Assembly (NCBI GenBank): GCA_020633295.1
Contig: JACKDW010000001.1
Coordinates: 620,001 to 684,000, forward strand
Length of the DNA stretch: 64,000 bases
Source of the DNA: Myxococcales bacterium
GTDB lineage: Bacteria > Myxococcota_A > Polyangia > Nannocystales > Nannocystaceae
Reading direction: 5' to 3'
A program made the translations under genes and the position numbers. The first letter of the stretch is position 1, and each line of letters begins with the position of its first letter. The notes under the pieces were generated by a model. That model had not been told where the DNA came from and did not search any database. It saw nothing but the letters and a program-made list of their open reading frames with translations. Positions 53,092 through 61,867 of this stretch are shown piece after piece.

Positions 53092-53511
53092 CTACGAGTC
53101 GGGACAGCTATTACGGCAATTCTTCCGATCAGGTGTACAGATCACAACGTCGTATTCACTCGGCAGGCCGCCGGCGATCAGAGAAAGACGATCGACGGGA
53201 ATCTCGCGATCACCGCAGACGATGATCCCGCTCGCCCGAGGGGTGCGGGGACTCGTCGACAGCTTCGCGGCGACCACGCCGCCGAGCGCAGCATCGATGG
53301 TATCGGTGCGCCAGGTTTCGAGCACCTCGGCCCCGTGTGCGAGACTCACGTTGAAATCCCCGTCGCCGGGTGCAATCGATACTCGCGCGGTCGCGTCCTG
53401 CGGTGGCGGGAGCTCAGCTGGCTTGCTCGAACAGGACGACAGGTCCAGCAGGAGCACGAAAGTGACAGCAGCGGCCAGTCGGCTGTTCGCGAATGAAAGC
53501 TGGAGAGTCAT
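53092..53511 (-). CDS. Small lipoprotein of unknown function
   Basis: A 139-residue exported lipoprotein: signal peptide with hydrophobic AAAVTFVLLLDL and lipobox LSSC (Cys 27). The mature chain contains a probable strand-rich domain and ends with three cysteines (CTPDRKNCRNSC). Its base composition is visibly lower in GC than neighbouring genes, with A/T third positions such as ACA, GTA and ATA codons. This suggests recent acquisition or weak expression. The ATG at 53511 gives the complete signal peptide. No family is recognised. Confidence 0.65.
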   Translation of the reverse strand: MTLQLSFANSRLAAAVTFVLLLDLSSCSSKPAELPPPQDATARVSIAPGDGDFNVSLAHGAEVLETWRTDTIDAALGGVVAAKLSTSPRTPRASGIIVCGDREIPVDRLSLIAGGLPSEYDVVICTPDRKNCRNSCPDS

Positions 53512-53534
53512 GATCGTGGCGTCGGTGTGTAGAG

Positions 53535-53727
53535 GCTCGGCCGGCCGACTTCAACGCTGTCGTCGGTCTTGGGATTATGCCTGACGCGTGTAGCCGTGCC
53601 CCCGCGACTCCCCTGCCCTCGTGCTTTCTGCCTCGCTCGACCGGCCGACCTCGACGCTGTCGTCGGGTCTTGGGATGATGCTTGACTCGTGTAGCCGTGC
53701 CCCCGCGCCCCCCGTCGCCCTCGTGCT
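53535..53727. repeat. Duplicated ~92-bp intergenic element
   Basis: Two copies, 53535-53625 and 53635-53727, about 85 % alike, each from CTCG(G/A)CCGGCCGAC to CCCTCGTGCT. Small length differences put the copies in different frames, so they are unlikely to be coding. Each contains the conserved block GTGTAGCCGTGCCCCCGCG. Confidence 0.8.
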
Positions 53728-54290
53728 CCTCGAACGAATGTCCAAGGAGACAGGCGACCCAACCTAGTTCGATGAGTGGACGTGGAGCTTCGCTCGGCGA
53801 GTTCACAACGCCGCAGGCCGCGGCGAGCAACGCGAACGCACCGCCCATGATGACGCCGCGTCGCGTTCGCGCTCGGGGACGCACAAGCTGTCTTGGCGCG
53901 CGGCGCCTGGGACGCTCAACTACTGCGTCCCGAGCTGCGATCCCTGGAGGGTCCGGCGTTCCGGCGCGACCCGGCGCGTACTCGCCGAACCACGAAAAAG
54001 CCCGATCTCGCGGCTGGAATAGACGGATACGGCGTGCTGCCGGAAGTGGCCGCGAGACCAGGTCGCCAGGATCCCTTGGGCTTCGTCTGGGCGGCCCGAG
54101 CAGGCCGCGTACACGACGCCACCACGTACCCGCCCACGCGTCGTCCTTGATTAACGCAGGCGCCCTCCTCGACTCCTGAGTCGCCTCTCGCGTCGATACG
54201 GATGCGCAGCCACCGGCGGCGCAGGCCAGGTCGCCACTTCTTGGAGGAAACCGACGCACGACCTGCGCTGGAAACCGACACGCGCGGGGT
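53728..54290. other. Low-coding region
   Basis: About 560 bp with lower GC than the rest and no frame that shows normal codon bias. A minus-strand frame beginning near 53848 starts like a lipoprotein (FALLAAACG) but then runs through the duplicated element, so it may be a decayed gene. Confidence 0.45.
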
Positions 54291-54296
54291 CATACT
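54291..54296 (+). promoter_or_regulatory. -10 box CATACT, leaderless type
   Basis: CATACT lies 5 nt before ATG 54302. An overlapping ATG at 54298 meets a stop after three codons, so 54302 is the true start. Confidence 0.45.
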
Positions 54297-54301
54297 CATG
54301 G

Positions 54302-55288
54302 ATGGGTAGCTCGCGCACTGCTGGCCTCGCGCTCTTGTTCGTCCTCGCCTGCGGCCCCGTTGAGGAGGGCGGCGGCGAGACCAACGCCGCGACCTCCACG
54401 ACGGATCCTTCGACCACGAGCTCGCCGACGAGCGCCGGCCCCTCGTCCGGTTCGACCACGACCGGGTCGGGGTCTTCGGACGCCTCCTCGCCCACGGGCG
54501 GCGAGACGGGCGCCTCCGCGTCGACGACGACCGTGACGGCCACGACGAGCGGCGCGCTCACGTCGACCACCGACGCGCTCACGACCACGGACGCGAGCAC
54601 CACGACGACGACGCAGGGCGGCGGCGGCGAGTGCGTGCAGACCGAGTGCAAGGGCAAGCTGTACGCCTGCGGCGACTGCCAGGATAACGACGACGACGGC
54701 CTCGTCGATCAGGCGGACCCCGAGTGCATCGGCCCCTGTGACGACGACGAGAGCAGCTTCGCCACCGGGCTGCCGGGCGACAACATGGACGCCTGCAAAC
54801 AGGACTGCTTCTTCGACGGCAACAGCGGCGCCGGCGACGACAAGTGCGAGTGGAACCTGAAGTGTGACCCGGAGAACCCGGGCGGCGACGACTGCCCCTA
54901 CGACCCCGACTTCAGCAACTGCCCCGAGATGCAGAACGAGCAGTGCGTGATGAACTGCCAGGTCCCCAACGGCTGCGACTGCTTCGGCTGCTGCAGCGTC
55001 GAGAGCGACGGGATGACCTACGACATCTACTTGGGTGATCCAGACTGCTCGCTCGCCATGATCGAGCAGTGCCAGCCGTGCACGAAGAACGACGACTGCG
55101 ACGACGACTGCGTCCCCGAGCTGTGTGAGCTGTGCTTCGGGCAAGACCCCGACGACCTGCCGCCCGAGTGCGACGGGGCCGAGTGTGACGAGGGCAAGCA
55201 GTCGTGCACCGTCGACAACGAGGGCGTCGACGACTGCCCCGAGGGCTACTTCTGCTTCGTCGGCTGCTGCGAGGTGATCATCGAGTAG
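54302..55288 (+). CDS. Cys-rich acidic lipoprotein
   Basis: Exported lipoprotein of 328 residues; lipobox VLAC with Cys 17, then a Ser/Thr/Gly linker to about residue 108. The mature part has about 40 cysteines with many Asp/Glu (CGDCQDNDDDGLVDQADPEC, CDCFGCCSVESDG, CTKNDDCDDDCVPELCELC). It contains a calcium-loop-like DNDDDGLVD. This looks like a disulfide-stabilised surface protein. No enzyme motif is seen. Converges on the next gene with an 18-bp gap. Confidence 0.82.
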   Translation: MGSSRTAGLALLFVLACGPVEEGGGETNAATSTTDPSTTSSPTSAGPSSGSTTTGSGSSDASSPTGGETGASASTTTVTATTSGALTSTTDALTTTDASTTTTTQGGGGECVQTECKGKLYACGDCQDNDDDGLVDQADPECIGPCDDDESSFATGLPGDNMDACKQDCFFDGNSGAGDDKCEWNLKCDPENPGGDDCPYDPDFSNCPEMQNEQCVMNCQVPNGCDCFGCCSVESDGMTYDIYLGDPDCSLAMIEQCQPCTKNDDCDDDCVPELCELCFGQDPDDLPPECDGAECDEGKQSCTVDNEGVDDCPEGYFCFVGCCEVIIE

Positions 55289-55306
55289 CCGCTCGTCGCG
55301 ACGGCG

Positions 55307-56806
55307 CTACCGCGCCACGAACACGCCGCGCAGGTCCTCCGTGCGCGAGATCGCCGAGTCCTTCTTGATGGACTTCGCGCGGAACTGGTAATACATGCCC
55401 GGGATCAACGCGGGCCCCCCGTACTCGACCTCGACCGTCGCGCTCCCCGAGACGCCTGGAACGTTCAGGTCATCCCAGACCAGCTCGCCGAGCGCGTTGT
55501 AGACGACCAGCTCGTAGCCGTCCTCGCTCGAGTCGTCCGCCCACACGAGCGTGGGCGCGCCGGAGACCTCCTCGGGCGCGTCGGCCCCGGGGCTGACGAC
55601 CGCGAGCGCCTCCGTGACCTTGAAGTTCTCGTCGACCTCGACCGCGCCGCCGCGGCCGAGCGTGACCTCCTGGATCTGCGTCCCGGAGATGTTCGTGTCT
55701 GGATCGCGCACGAGGTCGTCGTTCTCGAACGCCGCGAGCACCTTGAACGTGCCCTCGGGGACACCTTCGAAGCGGAACGCGCCGGACACGTCGGGCGCGA
55801 GCCCGGGATCGGGAACGCGCAGGCCGAAGGGCACCGGGCCGAGCTCGAACACCTCGTTGAACACGCTGCTCGGGACCAGGACCACGCTCGTCACGCTCCC
55901 GCCCGGCGCGTTGACGATGTTGGCGGAGCCCGCGACCGTCCCGAGGTGCTGATCCCCCTCGGCGACGTCGAGCAGGTCGACGCCGGTGAGCGTCTCCGCG
56001 CCGATCGAGACCGACGCGGTCTCGAGCTCGAGTCCCCGGCGGTAGCCCTTCACGGTCACCGCGCCAGGCTGGACGTTGAAGATCACGTAGTCGCCCGAGA
56101 GGTCCGCGACGCCGTAGGGCGCGGGCTGCTCGCCGCCCTCCGCGACCACGAGCGTGCCGCCCGGGAAGCGCCCGCCGACGTTCCCGAAGATCGTCCCGCC
56201 GCCCTGCTTCGCGGCCGGCAGCGGGATCAGGGCGACCGACGTCGTCGGGTTGTCGATGACGTTGAGCTCCGCGTCGAACTCACGACCGTCGACGACGTAG
56301 ACGCCGCTCTCGACGATCGCGTCGTCGGTGTTGATCGGCAGCGCCGGGCGCACGCCGTAGGGGAACGGCTGATAATCGGCGGCGAAGGCCTGGAGCGTGT
56401 AGATCGCGTCGCCGAGGAGCTCGCCGTCCTCCTTGCGGAACGCGGAGACGAGCAGCTCATAGTGGCCCGTCGCGTCCGTGACCGCGACGTCGCTCGAGGG
56501 CGCGCTCGCCTGATCGAGCGCCGTGACGTAGGCGTCGGGGACCGGCAGCCCGTTGAGCGCGTCGAAGATCTGCCCGCGGACGATCACCGGCGGGCCGCAG
56601 ACGAAGGTGTCCGCGCCGGCGACGGGATCGCAGGTGAGCCCGTCCGCGCACACGCGCGCCTCTGGATCCTCGGGATCCGCCAGATAGTCACACTCTCCGC
56701 CCTGACCGACCGTGCCGCCGCCGCCGCTGGTGCAGGCGTTGAGGGAGAGCGCCGCGCCGAGCGCGATGCCGAGCGAGGCCCCGAGGATCAAGAAGTGTCC
56801 GCGCAT
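55307..56806 (-). CDS. Lipoprotein with carboxypeptidase-regulatory-like domains
   Basis: Exported lipoprotein of 499 residues. The signal peptide ends in LNAC (Cys 25), then a Gly-rich linker and a small Cys-rich part (ECDYLADPEDPEARVC). Repeated beta-sandwich domains of the CarboxypepD_reg/SdrD-B type follow (VRGQIFDALNGLPVPDAYVTAL, DATGHYELLVSAF; DVSGAFRFEGVPEGTFKVLAAF), and a C-terminal fibronectin-like segment (GAPTLVWADDSSEDGYELVVYNALGE). These folds usually serve adhesion or cell-surface display. ATG 56806 is chosen since it starts the signal peptide; the longer in-frame start at 56926 adds 40 non-hydrophobic residues. Confidence 0.85.
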   Translation of the reverse strand: MRGHFLILGASLGIALGAALSLNACTSGGGGTVGQGGECDYLADPEDPEARVCADGLTCDPVAGADTFVCGPPVIVRGQIFDALNGLPVPDAYVTALDQASAPSSDVAVTDATGHYELLVSAFRKEDGELLGDAIYTLQAFAADYQPFPYGVRPALPINTDDAIVESGVYVVDGREFDAELNVIDNPTTSVALIPLPAAKQGGGTIFGNVGGRFPGGTLVVAEGGEQPAPYGVADLSGDYVIFNVQPGAVTVKGYRRGLELETASVSIGAETLTGVDLLDVAEGDQHLGTVAGSANIVNAPGGSVTSVVLVPSSVFNEVFELGPVPFGLRVPDPGLAPDVSGAFRFEGVPEGTFKVLAAFENDDLVRDPDTNISGTQIQEVTLGRGGAVEVDENFKVTEALAVVSPGADAPEEVSGAPTLVWADDSSEDGYELVVYNALGELVWDDLNVPGVSGSATVEVEYGGPALIPGMYYQFRAKSIKKDSAISRTEDLRGVFVAR

Positions 56807-57213
56807 GTACCGTTTGGACGCCCCTGCGGGATGAAGATCCAATCGCGGCGCTGGGGTCTCGCGCCGCGGACTCGGGGGACGAGCCCCCCAACGCGCGCGA
56901 CCTCGAATCCATGACTCTTTGAACATGTCTCTACTCCAGCCGTGGCGCCTCGTCGACCCGGGTCCTGCTCGACGCCAGGGCGTCTCACAGCCAGCGCGAG
57001 CCCGTGGACCGCCGAGCCGGCGTCACGCGAATCAGCCCGCGTGAACCTGCGCGCTCTCGACGGCGCGCGACGGCCGTCGCGCGACGCTCGTCTCCGGGCG
57101 CCGCGCCCTCGAGCGCCATGACGTCGCGGCTCATCTCGGCGGCCGCGCTGGCGATCATGTCGCTGTTCTGGTCGCGCGATCCGGGCCGCCGAGGAGCGAG
57201 CGCCGGTATCGCC
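56807..57213. other. Intergenic region
   Basis: A 407-bp gap between two minus-strand genes. A plus-strand frame starting at 57120 looks like a short signal peptide (SRLISAAALAIMSLF) but has no sensible continuation. No gene is supported. Confidence 0.5.
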
Positions 57214-58845
57214 TCAGCTCGGCGTCCGCCCGGTCGCGCGGTCGAGCAGCGCGATCGTCTCGGCGTACAGCAGCTTGGCCTCCGGCACCGTCGGCGCGAT
57301 CACGGTGCAGCCGAGCTTGCCGAACTCGCTCAGGCAGCCGAGCAGGTGGAACACGACGCCGGTCTCGTCCGAGCGGAAGTGGAAGCCGTGCACCACGAGC
57401 AGGTCCATGAGATCAAACGGCAGGATCCCGCGGTACTCGGGCTGCGCGAGCGTGTCGGTCGCGAAGTAGCAGCGCTCGCGCCCCTGGGCCGTGAAGAACA
57501 GGCCTGAGCGCTCGTCGTACCGCCCGTCGGTGATGAACTTCAGCGTGTTGAAGGGGTGCGTCGTGCCGCCCTGCCGCAGGTTGATCTCGACCGCGTACAG
57601 CTCGTACTCCGGCGCCTCGTCGGGGTCGCGCGGGCGCTTCGCCGCGGCCGCGCGCTCGGCCTCCGGGCGCGGGACCGCGAGGAAGTCGATCGCCGCCCGA
57701 CCGATCGCGCCGCGACGCGCCAGCGCGCGCCCGGCCTTCAGCGCCTCGCGCTGGATCGCCAGGCGATAGCGCCGGTCCGCGGGGAAGCTCGCGCCCATGA
57801 ACACCTGGCCGCCGGGTCCGCCGAGCACCTGATCGTGGGTCGAGACGGCCTGGACCTCGCGCGCCGGGTTGATCCGCAGCTGCACGCTGGGCGAGCGCTT
57901 CTCGAGCGCGCCGGCGTCGTCCGGCGCGTCGAGCCACTGCTCGCACACGCCGCCCATCGCTTCGAATTGCGCCTGGTACTCAGGCCAGGTGAGACCGCGC
58001 GCCTCGAAGCGCAGCCGCGGGAGCGCCTCTCGCAGCGCCCGCGCGCGCGCGGCCGGGCTGGCCTCGCCGGGCGCCACGGACGCGAGCGCCGGATCCCCGC
58101 GCAGCTCGAGGATCGCGTTGCCCTCGCCGGAGAAGCTGTCGTCGAGCTTGACGACCGCGCGCCGCATCGCCGGGCGCTCGCGCCACAGCTCCTCGAGCGC
58201 GTCGACGAGGTCGCCCGTGTCGCGCAGGCCCTCGCGCCCCGGCGCGGGCCGCAGCCCCGCCTCCTTGAAGATCTGCCGCGAGCCCGTCTTGCTCCCGAGG
58301 GACGCGAGGTCGGGGTCGCAGGCGTTGATCGGGATCCCCAGCTTGACCGCGAGCGAGCGCTCGAGCGGCGAGCAGTTGAAGACGACCATGTGCGCCATGT
58401 CGCCGGTCTGGATCCGCTCCTTGATCCGCTGGATCAGGCGCGGGCGCTCGAGGATCTTCGAGGTCAGCGGGCGCGTCGACGCGTCGTCACAGTCGAGCAG
58501 CAGCAGGCGCCGACGCGCGTGCTCGGAGGGCACCCCGCGCATCTGGTGCAGGTAGTAGTCGATGATCAGCGGGTTGAGCCGCTTCGAGGTCACGTAGACG
58601 ACGTTGAGCCGCGGGTGCCGCAGCAGCATCAGGTTGAACAGCGAGCGCTCCTCGTAGTGCGCGACGCCAGGGATCTTGGCGAGCTCGCGCGGGTCGAAGC
58701 TCTGCGAGGGGATCACGACCGCGGTGTACGGCTGCGCCGGATCTCGACTGAAGCGCAGGAAGCTCGCGCGCAGCTGCTCCTGCAGCTCATGGAAGCGGCG
58801 GATCTCCGCGTCGGAGCCCGGCGGCGGTATCGGGGCCATCGACAT
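57214..58845 (-). CDS. PGM1-type ATP-grasp peptide ligase-related protein
   Basis: Cytosolic ATP-grasp protein of about 543 residues, related to PGM1, the peptide ligase of pheganomycin synthesis in Streptomyces. Family blocks: YEERSLFNLMLLRHPRLNVVYVTSKRLNP, SKILERPRLIQRIKERI, LGIPINACDPDLASLGSKTGSRQIFKEAG, and the nucleotide-binding VVKLDDSFSGEGNA. YELYAVEINLRQGGTTHPF supplies the late metal-binding Glu and Asn. PGM1 joins an unusual N-terminal amino acid to peptides; whether this homologue does so is unknown, as no precursor-peptide or tailoring genes are visible nearby. ATG 58845 is preferred because TACAAT lies 7 nt before it; ATG 58854 would overlap that box. Confidence 0.87.
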   Translation of the reverse strand: MSMAPIPPPGSDAEIRRFHELQEQLRASFLRFSRDPAQPYTAVVIPSQSFDPRELAKIPGVAHYEERSLFNLMLLRHPRLNVVYVTSKRLNPLIIDYYLHQMRGVPSEHARRRLLLLDCDDASTRPLTSKILERPRLIQRIKERIQTGDMAHMVVFNCSPLERSLAVKLGIPINACDPDLASLGSKTGSRQIFKEAGLRPAPGREGLRDTGDLVDALEELWRERPAMRRAVVKLDDSFSGEGNAILELRGDPALASVAPGEASPAARARALREALPRLRFEARGLTWPEYQAQFEAMGGVCEQWLDAPDDAGALEKRSPSVQLRINPAREVQAVSTHDQVLGGPGGQVFMGASFPADRRYRLAIQREALKAGRALARRGAIGRAAIDFLAVPRPEAERAAAAKRPRDPDEAPEYELYAVEINLRQGGTTHPFNTLKFITDGRYDERSGLFFTAQGRERCYFATDTLAQPEYRGILPFDLMDLLVVHGFHFRSDETGVVFHLLGCLSEFGKLGCTVIAPTVPEAKLLYAETIALLDRATGRTPS

Positions 58846-58852
58846 CGCCGGC

Positions 58853-58882
58853 ATTGTACGGAGCGAGCGCGCGGCCTCGCAA
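58853..58882 (-). promoter_or_regulatory. Sigma-70-like promoter, probably leaderless
   Basis: On the minus strand: TTGCGA (58882-58877), 18-bp spacer, TACAAT (58858-58853), then 7 nt to ATG 58845. The spacer shares 17 bp with the promoter of the kinase gene at 10463. Confidence 0.55.
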
Positions 58883-58924
58883 TCGTGGAGTCCGCCGACG
58901 TCCTCTCCCCCTGGCTTCCTCCCT

Positions 58925-59002
58925 CGACCTCCTCCCTCGACCTCCTCCCTCGACCTCCTCCCTCGACCTCCTCCCTCGACCTCCTCCCTCGACCTCCTCC
59001 TT
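58925..59002. repeat. 13-bp tandem repeat, 6 copies
   Basis: Six units of CGACCTCCTCCCT (five perfect, the last with one change), followed by degenerate CGACCTCC-like copies to about 59066. It lies between the PGM1-like gene and a lipoprotein gene transcribed the other way. Confidence 0.9.
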
Positions 59003-59112
59003 CTTGACCTCCTCCCGTGACCTCCGCGCCCTCCCCGTGACCTCCGCGCTTGACCTCCGCTTGACGGTCGCTCCCTTTACGGATCGCGCGGCGTCCCCCA
59101 CACTCCGCCGCG

Positions 59113-60705
59113 ATGCTCGCGCGCCGCTCCTCCGCCCGCTCCTCCGCACGCTCCTCCGCACGCTCCTCCGCACGCTCCTCCGCACGCTCTTCCGCACGCT
59201 CTTCCGCACGCTCTTCCCCACGCTCCTCCCCACGCTCCTCGTGCGCCGCCCTCGCGGCGCTCGTGCCCCTCGCGCTCGCCTGCGGCTGCGCGGCCACGCG
59301 ACACGTCGACACCCAGCCGGCGGGCGCGGGGCCCAACAAGATGCTCGACTCGGTCGCGGTCGGGAAGAGCCGCTGCGAGGATCCCGGGAAGGCTAACTTC
59401 GCGCCGTTCGTCGTCGAGTGGGACGCGACCGACCTCTCGACCTTCGAGGCCAAGGCGGCGCGCGACCTCGTGTTCGTCCGCTACGAGGACTGCGCGATCG
59501 AGCTGATGTACAGCTGCGCCGACAACGGGATCCCGGGCGCCTACGGGCGCTACGAGCCGCCGACCTTCACCAGCGGCGCGGTCGAGAGCTTCGAGATGAA
59601 GAACGAGGACGAGCTGTACGCCAAGCTCCCGCTCGGCGCGCTGTCCCTGGCCGGCAACGTGCAGATCGGCGAGACGCTCGAGCTGCGCTACTACGTCAGC
59701 GGCGCGGTCAACAGCACCCGCAGCTACGTCGCGCGCTCGGCCATCGCCGACAACCGCCGCTGCGAGGGCGCGACGCACTTCGTCTCGGCCTATAACCTCG
59801 GCGCCTTCGCGCTCGAGGCGTACAAGAACCGCGCGGCGGGGGTCGAGGCCGGCAGCGCGCTCGCGGGCGGCGGCGCGCGGACGAAGAGCGAGAGCGAGAA
59901 CGTCAAGCAGGGGGGCTCGCTCGCGGACTGCGAGACGCAGTCGCAGCGACGCTGTCGCGTGCCGATCCGGCTCGTGCTCCAGCGCATCGACGACGCCGGC
60001 GAGCCCGGCGACGAGCAGACCCCGAGCGCGCCGTCGGCCGAGCAGGCGATCGCGGCGGTCGAGAGCAGCCCGCAGCACCGCGCGCTCAAGCTGCGGCTGA
60101 GCGCGCGCAAGAAGGAGCTCGAGGGCGACGGTCCGGGCTGCCTCGACGACCTCACGCGCGCCGACTCGCTGCACCCGCAGGGGCGCGCCTCGTACCTCGA
60201 GACGCAGGCCTTCTGCACGATGCGCGCGGGCGACTGCGACGGCGGCCGCGCGCTGCTCCGCGAGCACCTCGCGAGCCGCGACGTCCAGCGCCACATGACC
60301 GACGAGCAGCTCGATCACAAGGTCGGCGAGGCGGCGAGCGCTCGCTGCCCGCTCGACGCGCTCGCGCGACCGGCCGACAAGATCGAGCGCCTGCAGGCGC
60401 TCGTGCGCGAGGGCCGAAACCGCGATCGACCCACGGTCTGCGTCGACGCGGCGACGCGCGGCGCCGCGCTCGCCGAGTCGACGCCGAACGACGGGCAGAC
60501 GCGGCGGCTGCACTCCGACGCGCGCCTCGTGGTCAAGCGCGCCGCGCAGTGCCTCGTGGCGCTCGGGCGCTGCGACGAGGCCCGGTCCTGGTGGCTGCGC
60601 CACGAGCAGCTGCGCTTCGCCGGGAGCAAGCGCGACCGCGACGAGATCGACGCGCAGGCGAACGCGGAGTTCGACCGGGTCAACAACCGCAGCTGCGGCT
60701 CGTGA
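59113..60705 (+). CDS. Lipoprotein with repeat-built signal-peptide n-region
   Basis: Exported protein of 530 residues. The signal peptide is odd: about 43 residues of repeated SSAR/SSPR precede the hydrophobic core CAALAALVPLALAC (lipobox, Cys 57). The mature part has no recognised enzyme motif. An N-terminal beta-rich segment (to about 240) is followed by a linker and a helical C-terminal half with TPR-like spacing (CLDDLTRADSLHPQGRASYLETQAFCTMRAGDCDGGRALL, LVALGRCDEARSWWL) and conserved cysteines. The ATG at 59113 is the only in-frame start before the core. Location is presumably the envelope; function unknown. Confidence 0.78.
   Translation: MLARRSSARSSARSSARSSARSSARSSARSSARSSPRSSPRSSCAALAALVPLALACGCAATRHVDTQPAGAGPNKMLDSVAVGKSRCEDPGKANFAPFVVEWDATDLSTFEAKAARDLVFVRYEDCAIELMYSCADNGIPGAYGRYEPPTFTSGAVESFEMKNEDELYAKLPLGALSLAGNVQIGETLELRYYVSGAVNSTRSYVARSAIADNRRCEGATHFVSAYNLGAFALEAYKNRAAGVEAGSALAGGGARTKSESENVKQGGSLADCETQSQRRCRVPIRLVLQRIDDAGEPGDEQTPSAPSAEQAIAAVESSPQHRALKLRLSARKKELEGDGPGCLDDLTRADSLHPQGRASYLETQAFCTMRAGDCDGGRALLREHLASRDVQRHMTDEQLDHKVGEAASARCPLDALARPADKIERLQALVREGRNRDRPTVCVDAATRGAALAESTPNDGQTRRLHSDARLVVKRAAQCLVALGRCDEARSWWLRHEQLRFAGSKRDRDEIDAQANAEFDRVNNRSCGS
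59125..59232. repeat. 12-bp coding tandem repeat, 9 copies
   Basis: Nine units of CGCTCCTCCGCA and variants, in frame within the start of the lipoprotein gene, encoding the SSAR/SSPR unit. It is only 120 bp away from the 13-bp array. Confidence 0.9.
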
Positions 60706-60764
60706 CGCCGGGTCGCACGAAACCGCACAGCGCCATCCTTGCGCCCCGCGCCCGGGTCCGCAGG

Positions 60765-60770
60765 GATATG
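60765..60770 (+). promoter_or_regulatory. -10-like box GATATG, leaderless type
   Basis: GATATG lies 5 nt before GTG 60776. A TTGCGC at 60739-60744 is 20 bp upstream, longer than ideal, so this example is weak. Confidence 0.3.
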
Positions 60771-60775
60771 GTTCG

Positions 60776-61867
60776 GTGACCATGACGCCATCGCTGCTCG
60801 AGCTCGTCCTCGCGTCCGCGCTGCTCGGCCCCGCGCCGGTCACGAGCGACGCCGCCGCGACGAGCGACGCGGCGGCCCCGTCGCCCGCCGGCCCCCGCGA
60901 CGCGCCGCTGACCGATCCGCTCGCCGACGGTCCGCCGACCGGCGCCGCGATCGACGCGAACTCCACGACAGGTACAAGCGGACAGGTCATATTACAGGAC
61001 CCCTTCGACCGCCCGGCGGTCGCGCCCGACGCTCAGCCGACGCCCGAGTCCAGCTCGAGCGCCGGCGTGACCGTGGCGATCCCGTACGACGCGCCCGTGC
61101 CGGCGCGGGGGCACCGGTACCCCGTCGAGCTGGCCCCGAACGTGCGGCGCGAGCCGGTCGCCGAGCGCCCCAAGCGACCGGCGTGGGGCGGCTTCGGCTT
61201 CTTCGCCCCGGGCGCGCTGATCGGCGACTGGGGTGACTTCGCCGCCGGCTTCTCCCACCCCGTCGCGCCCGAGCCGACCGCGAGCCCGGCCCCGGTCGCG
61301 GTGACGATCGGCGGCGGCGGACGAGCGTTGATCGCGGGACGCTACCTGCTCGGCGGCAAGGGCTTCGGGCTGTTCGTCCCGACGATGGCGGCCGACTGGG
61401 GGAGCGCCGCGGTCACGGGCGGCGGCGGCGGCTTCGACCTCGGCGTCGCGATCGTCAACCGACGCCGCTGGCTCGTGTTCCCCTTCGCCGGCGTCGGCGG
61501 GCTCGGCTACACGCTCGACGTCCGCAACAACACGAACGCGCCGCTCGTGTTCGGCGGCGCCCCGGTCGCGACGTCGCCGGGCGCCCCCGCGACGATCGAC
61601 GGCGGCGCCGAGGCGAGCTTCGGCGCCGGCTTCGCGACCTTCGAGCTCGGCCTCGGCTTCGAGCGCCTGATGTACGGGCGCCAGCAAGGCGGCGGGCTGA
61701 TCAACGGCGGCGAGCTGGGGCTCTTGATGTCGCTCGGCGACAGCGTCTGGCGCGACGCCGCCGACGTCCCGGTCGTCGGCGCGGCGCCTGCCCGCATGCT
61801 CGCGCTGTACCTGCGGCTCAACATCGGCGGCGGCGGCTTCCTCTGGCGCGACGCGCCCGCGAGCTGA
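60776..61867 (+). CDS. Probable outer-membrane beta-barrel protein
   Basis: Exported protein of 363 residues. Signal peptide about 1-20 (LLELVLASALLGPAPV), an Ala/Pro/Asp-rich linker to about 110, then a Gly-rich strand-turn pattern (AVTIGGGGRALIAGRYLLGGKGFGLFVP, GGFDLGVAIVNRRRWLVFPFAGVGGLGYTL, GAGFATFELGLGFERLMYG, LALYLRLNIGGGGFLW) typical of an outer-membrane barrel. No known porin family is recognised. GTG 60776 and ATG 60782 are both in frame; GTG is nearer to the -10 box. Follows the repeat lipoprotein after 70 bp. Confidence 0.78.
   Translation: MTMTPSLLELVLASALLGPAPVTSDAAATSDAAAPSPAGPRDAPLTDPLADGPPTGAAIDANSTTGTSGQVILQDPFDRPAVAPDAQPTPESSSSAGVTVAIPYDAPVPARGHRYPVELAPNVRREPVAERPKRPAWGGFGFFAPGALIGDWGDFAAGFSHPVAPEPTASPAPVAVTIGGGGRALIAGRYLLGGKGFGLFVPTMAADWGSAAVTGGGGGFDLGVAIVNRRRWLVFPFAGVGGLGYTLDVRNNTNAPLVFGGAPVATSPGAPATIDGGAEASFGAGFATFELGLGFERLMYGRQQGGGLINGGELGLLMSLGDSVWRDAADVPVVGAAPARMLALYLRLNIGGGGFLWRDAPAS

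Noticed and set aside
53414..53848. Lipoprotein-like start on the minus strand (FALLAAACG near 53848)
   Set aside because: After about 40 residues the frame reads through the duplicated element and then across the small lipoprotein gene in a different frame. No codon bias or conserved part was seen.
57004..57507. Plus-strand frame with a hydrophobic start (SRLISAAALAIMSLF)
   Set aside because: It continues antisense to the PGM1-like gene with shadow composition and has no conserved continuation.
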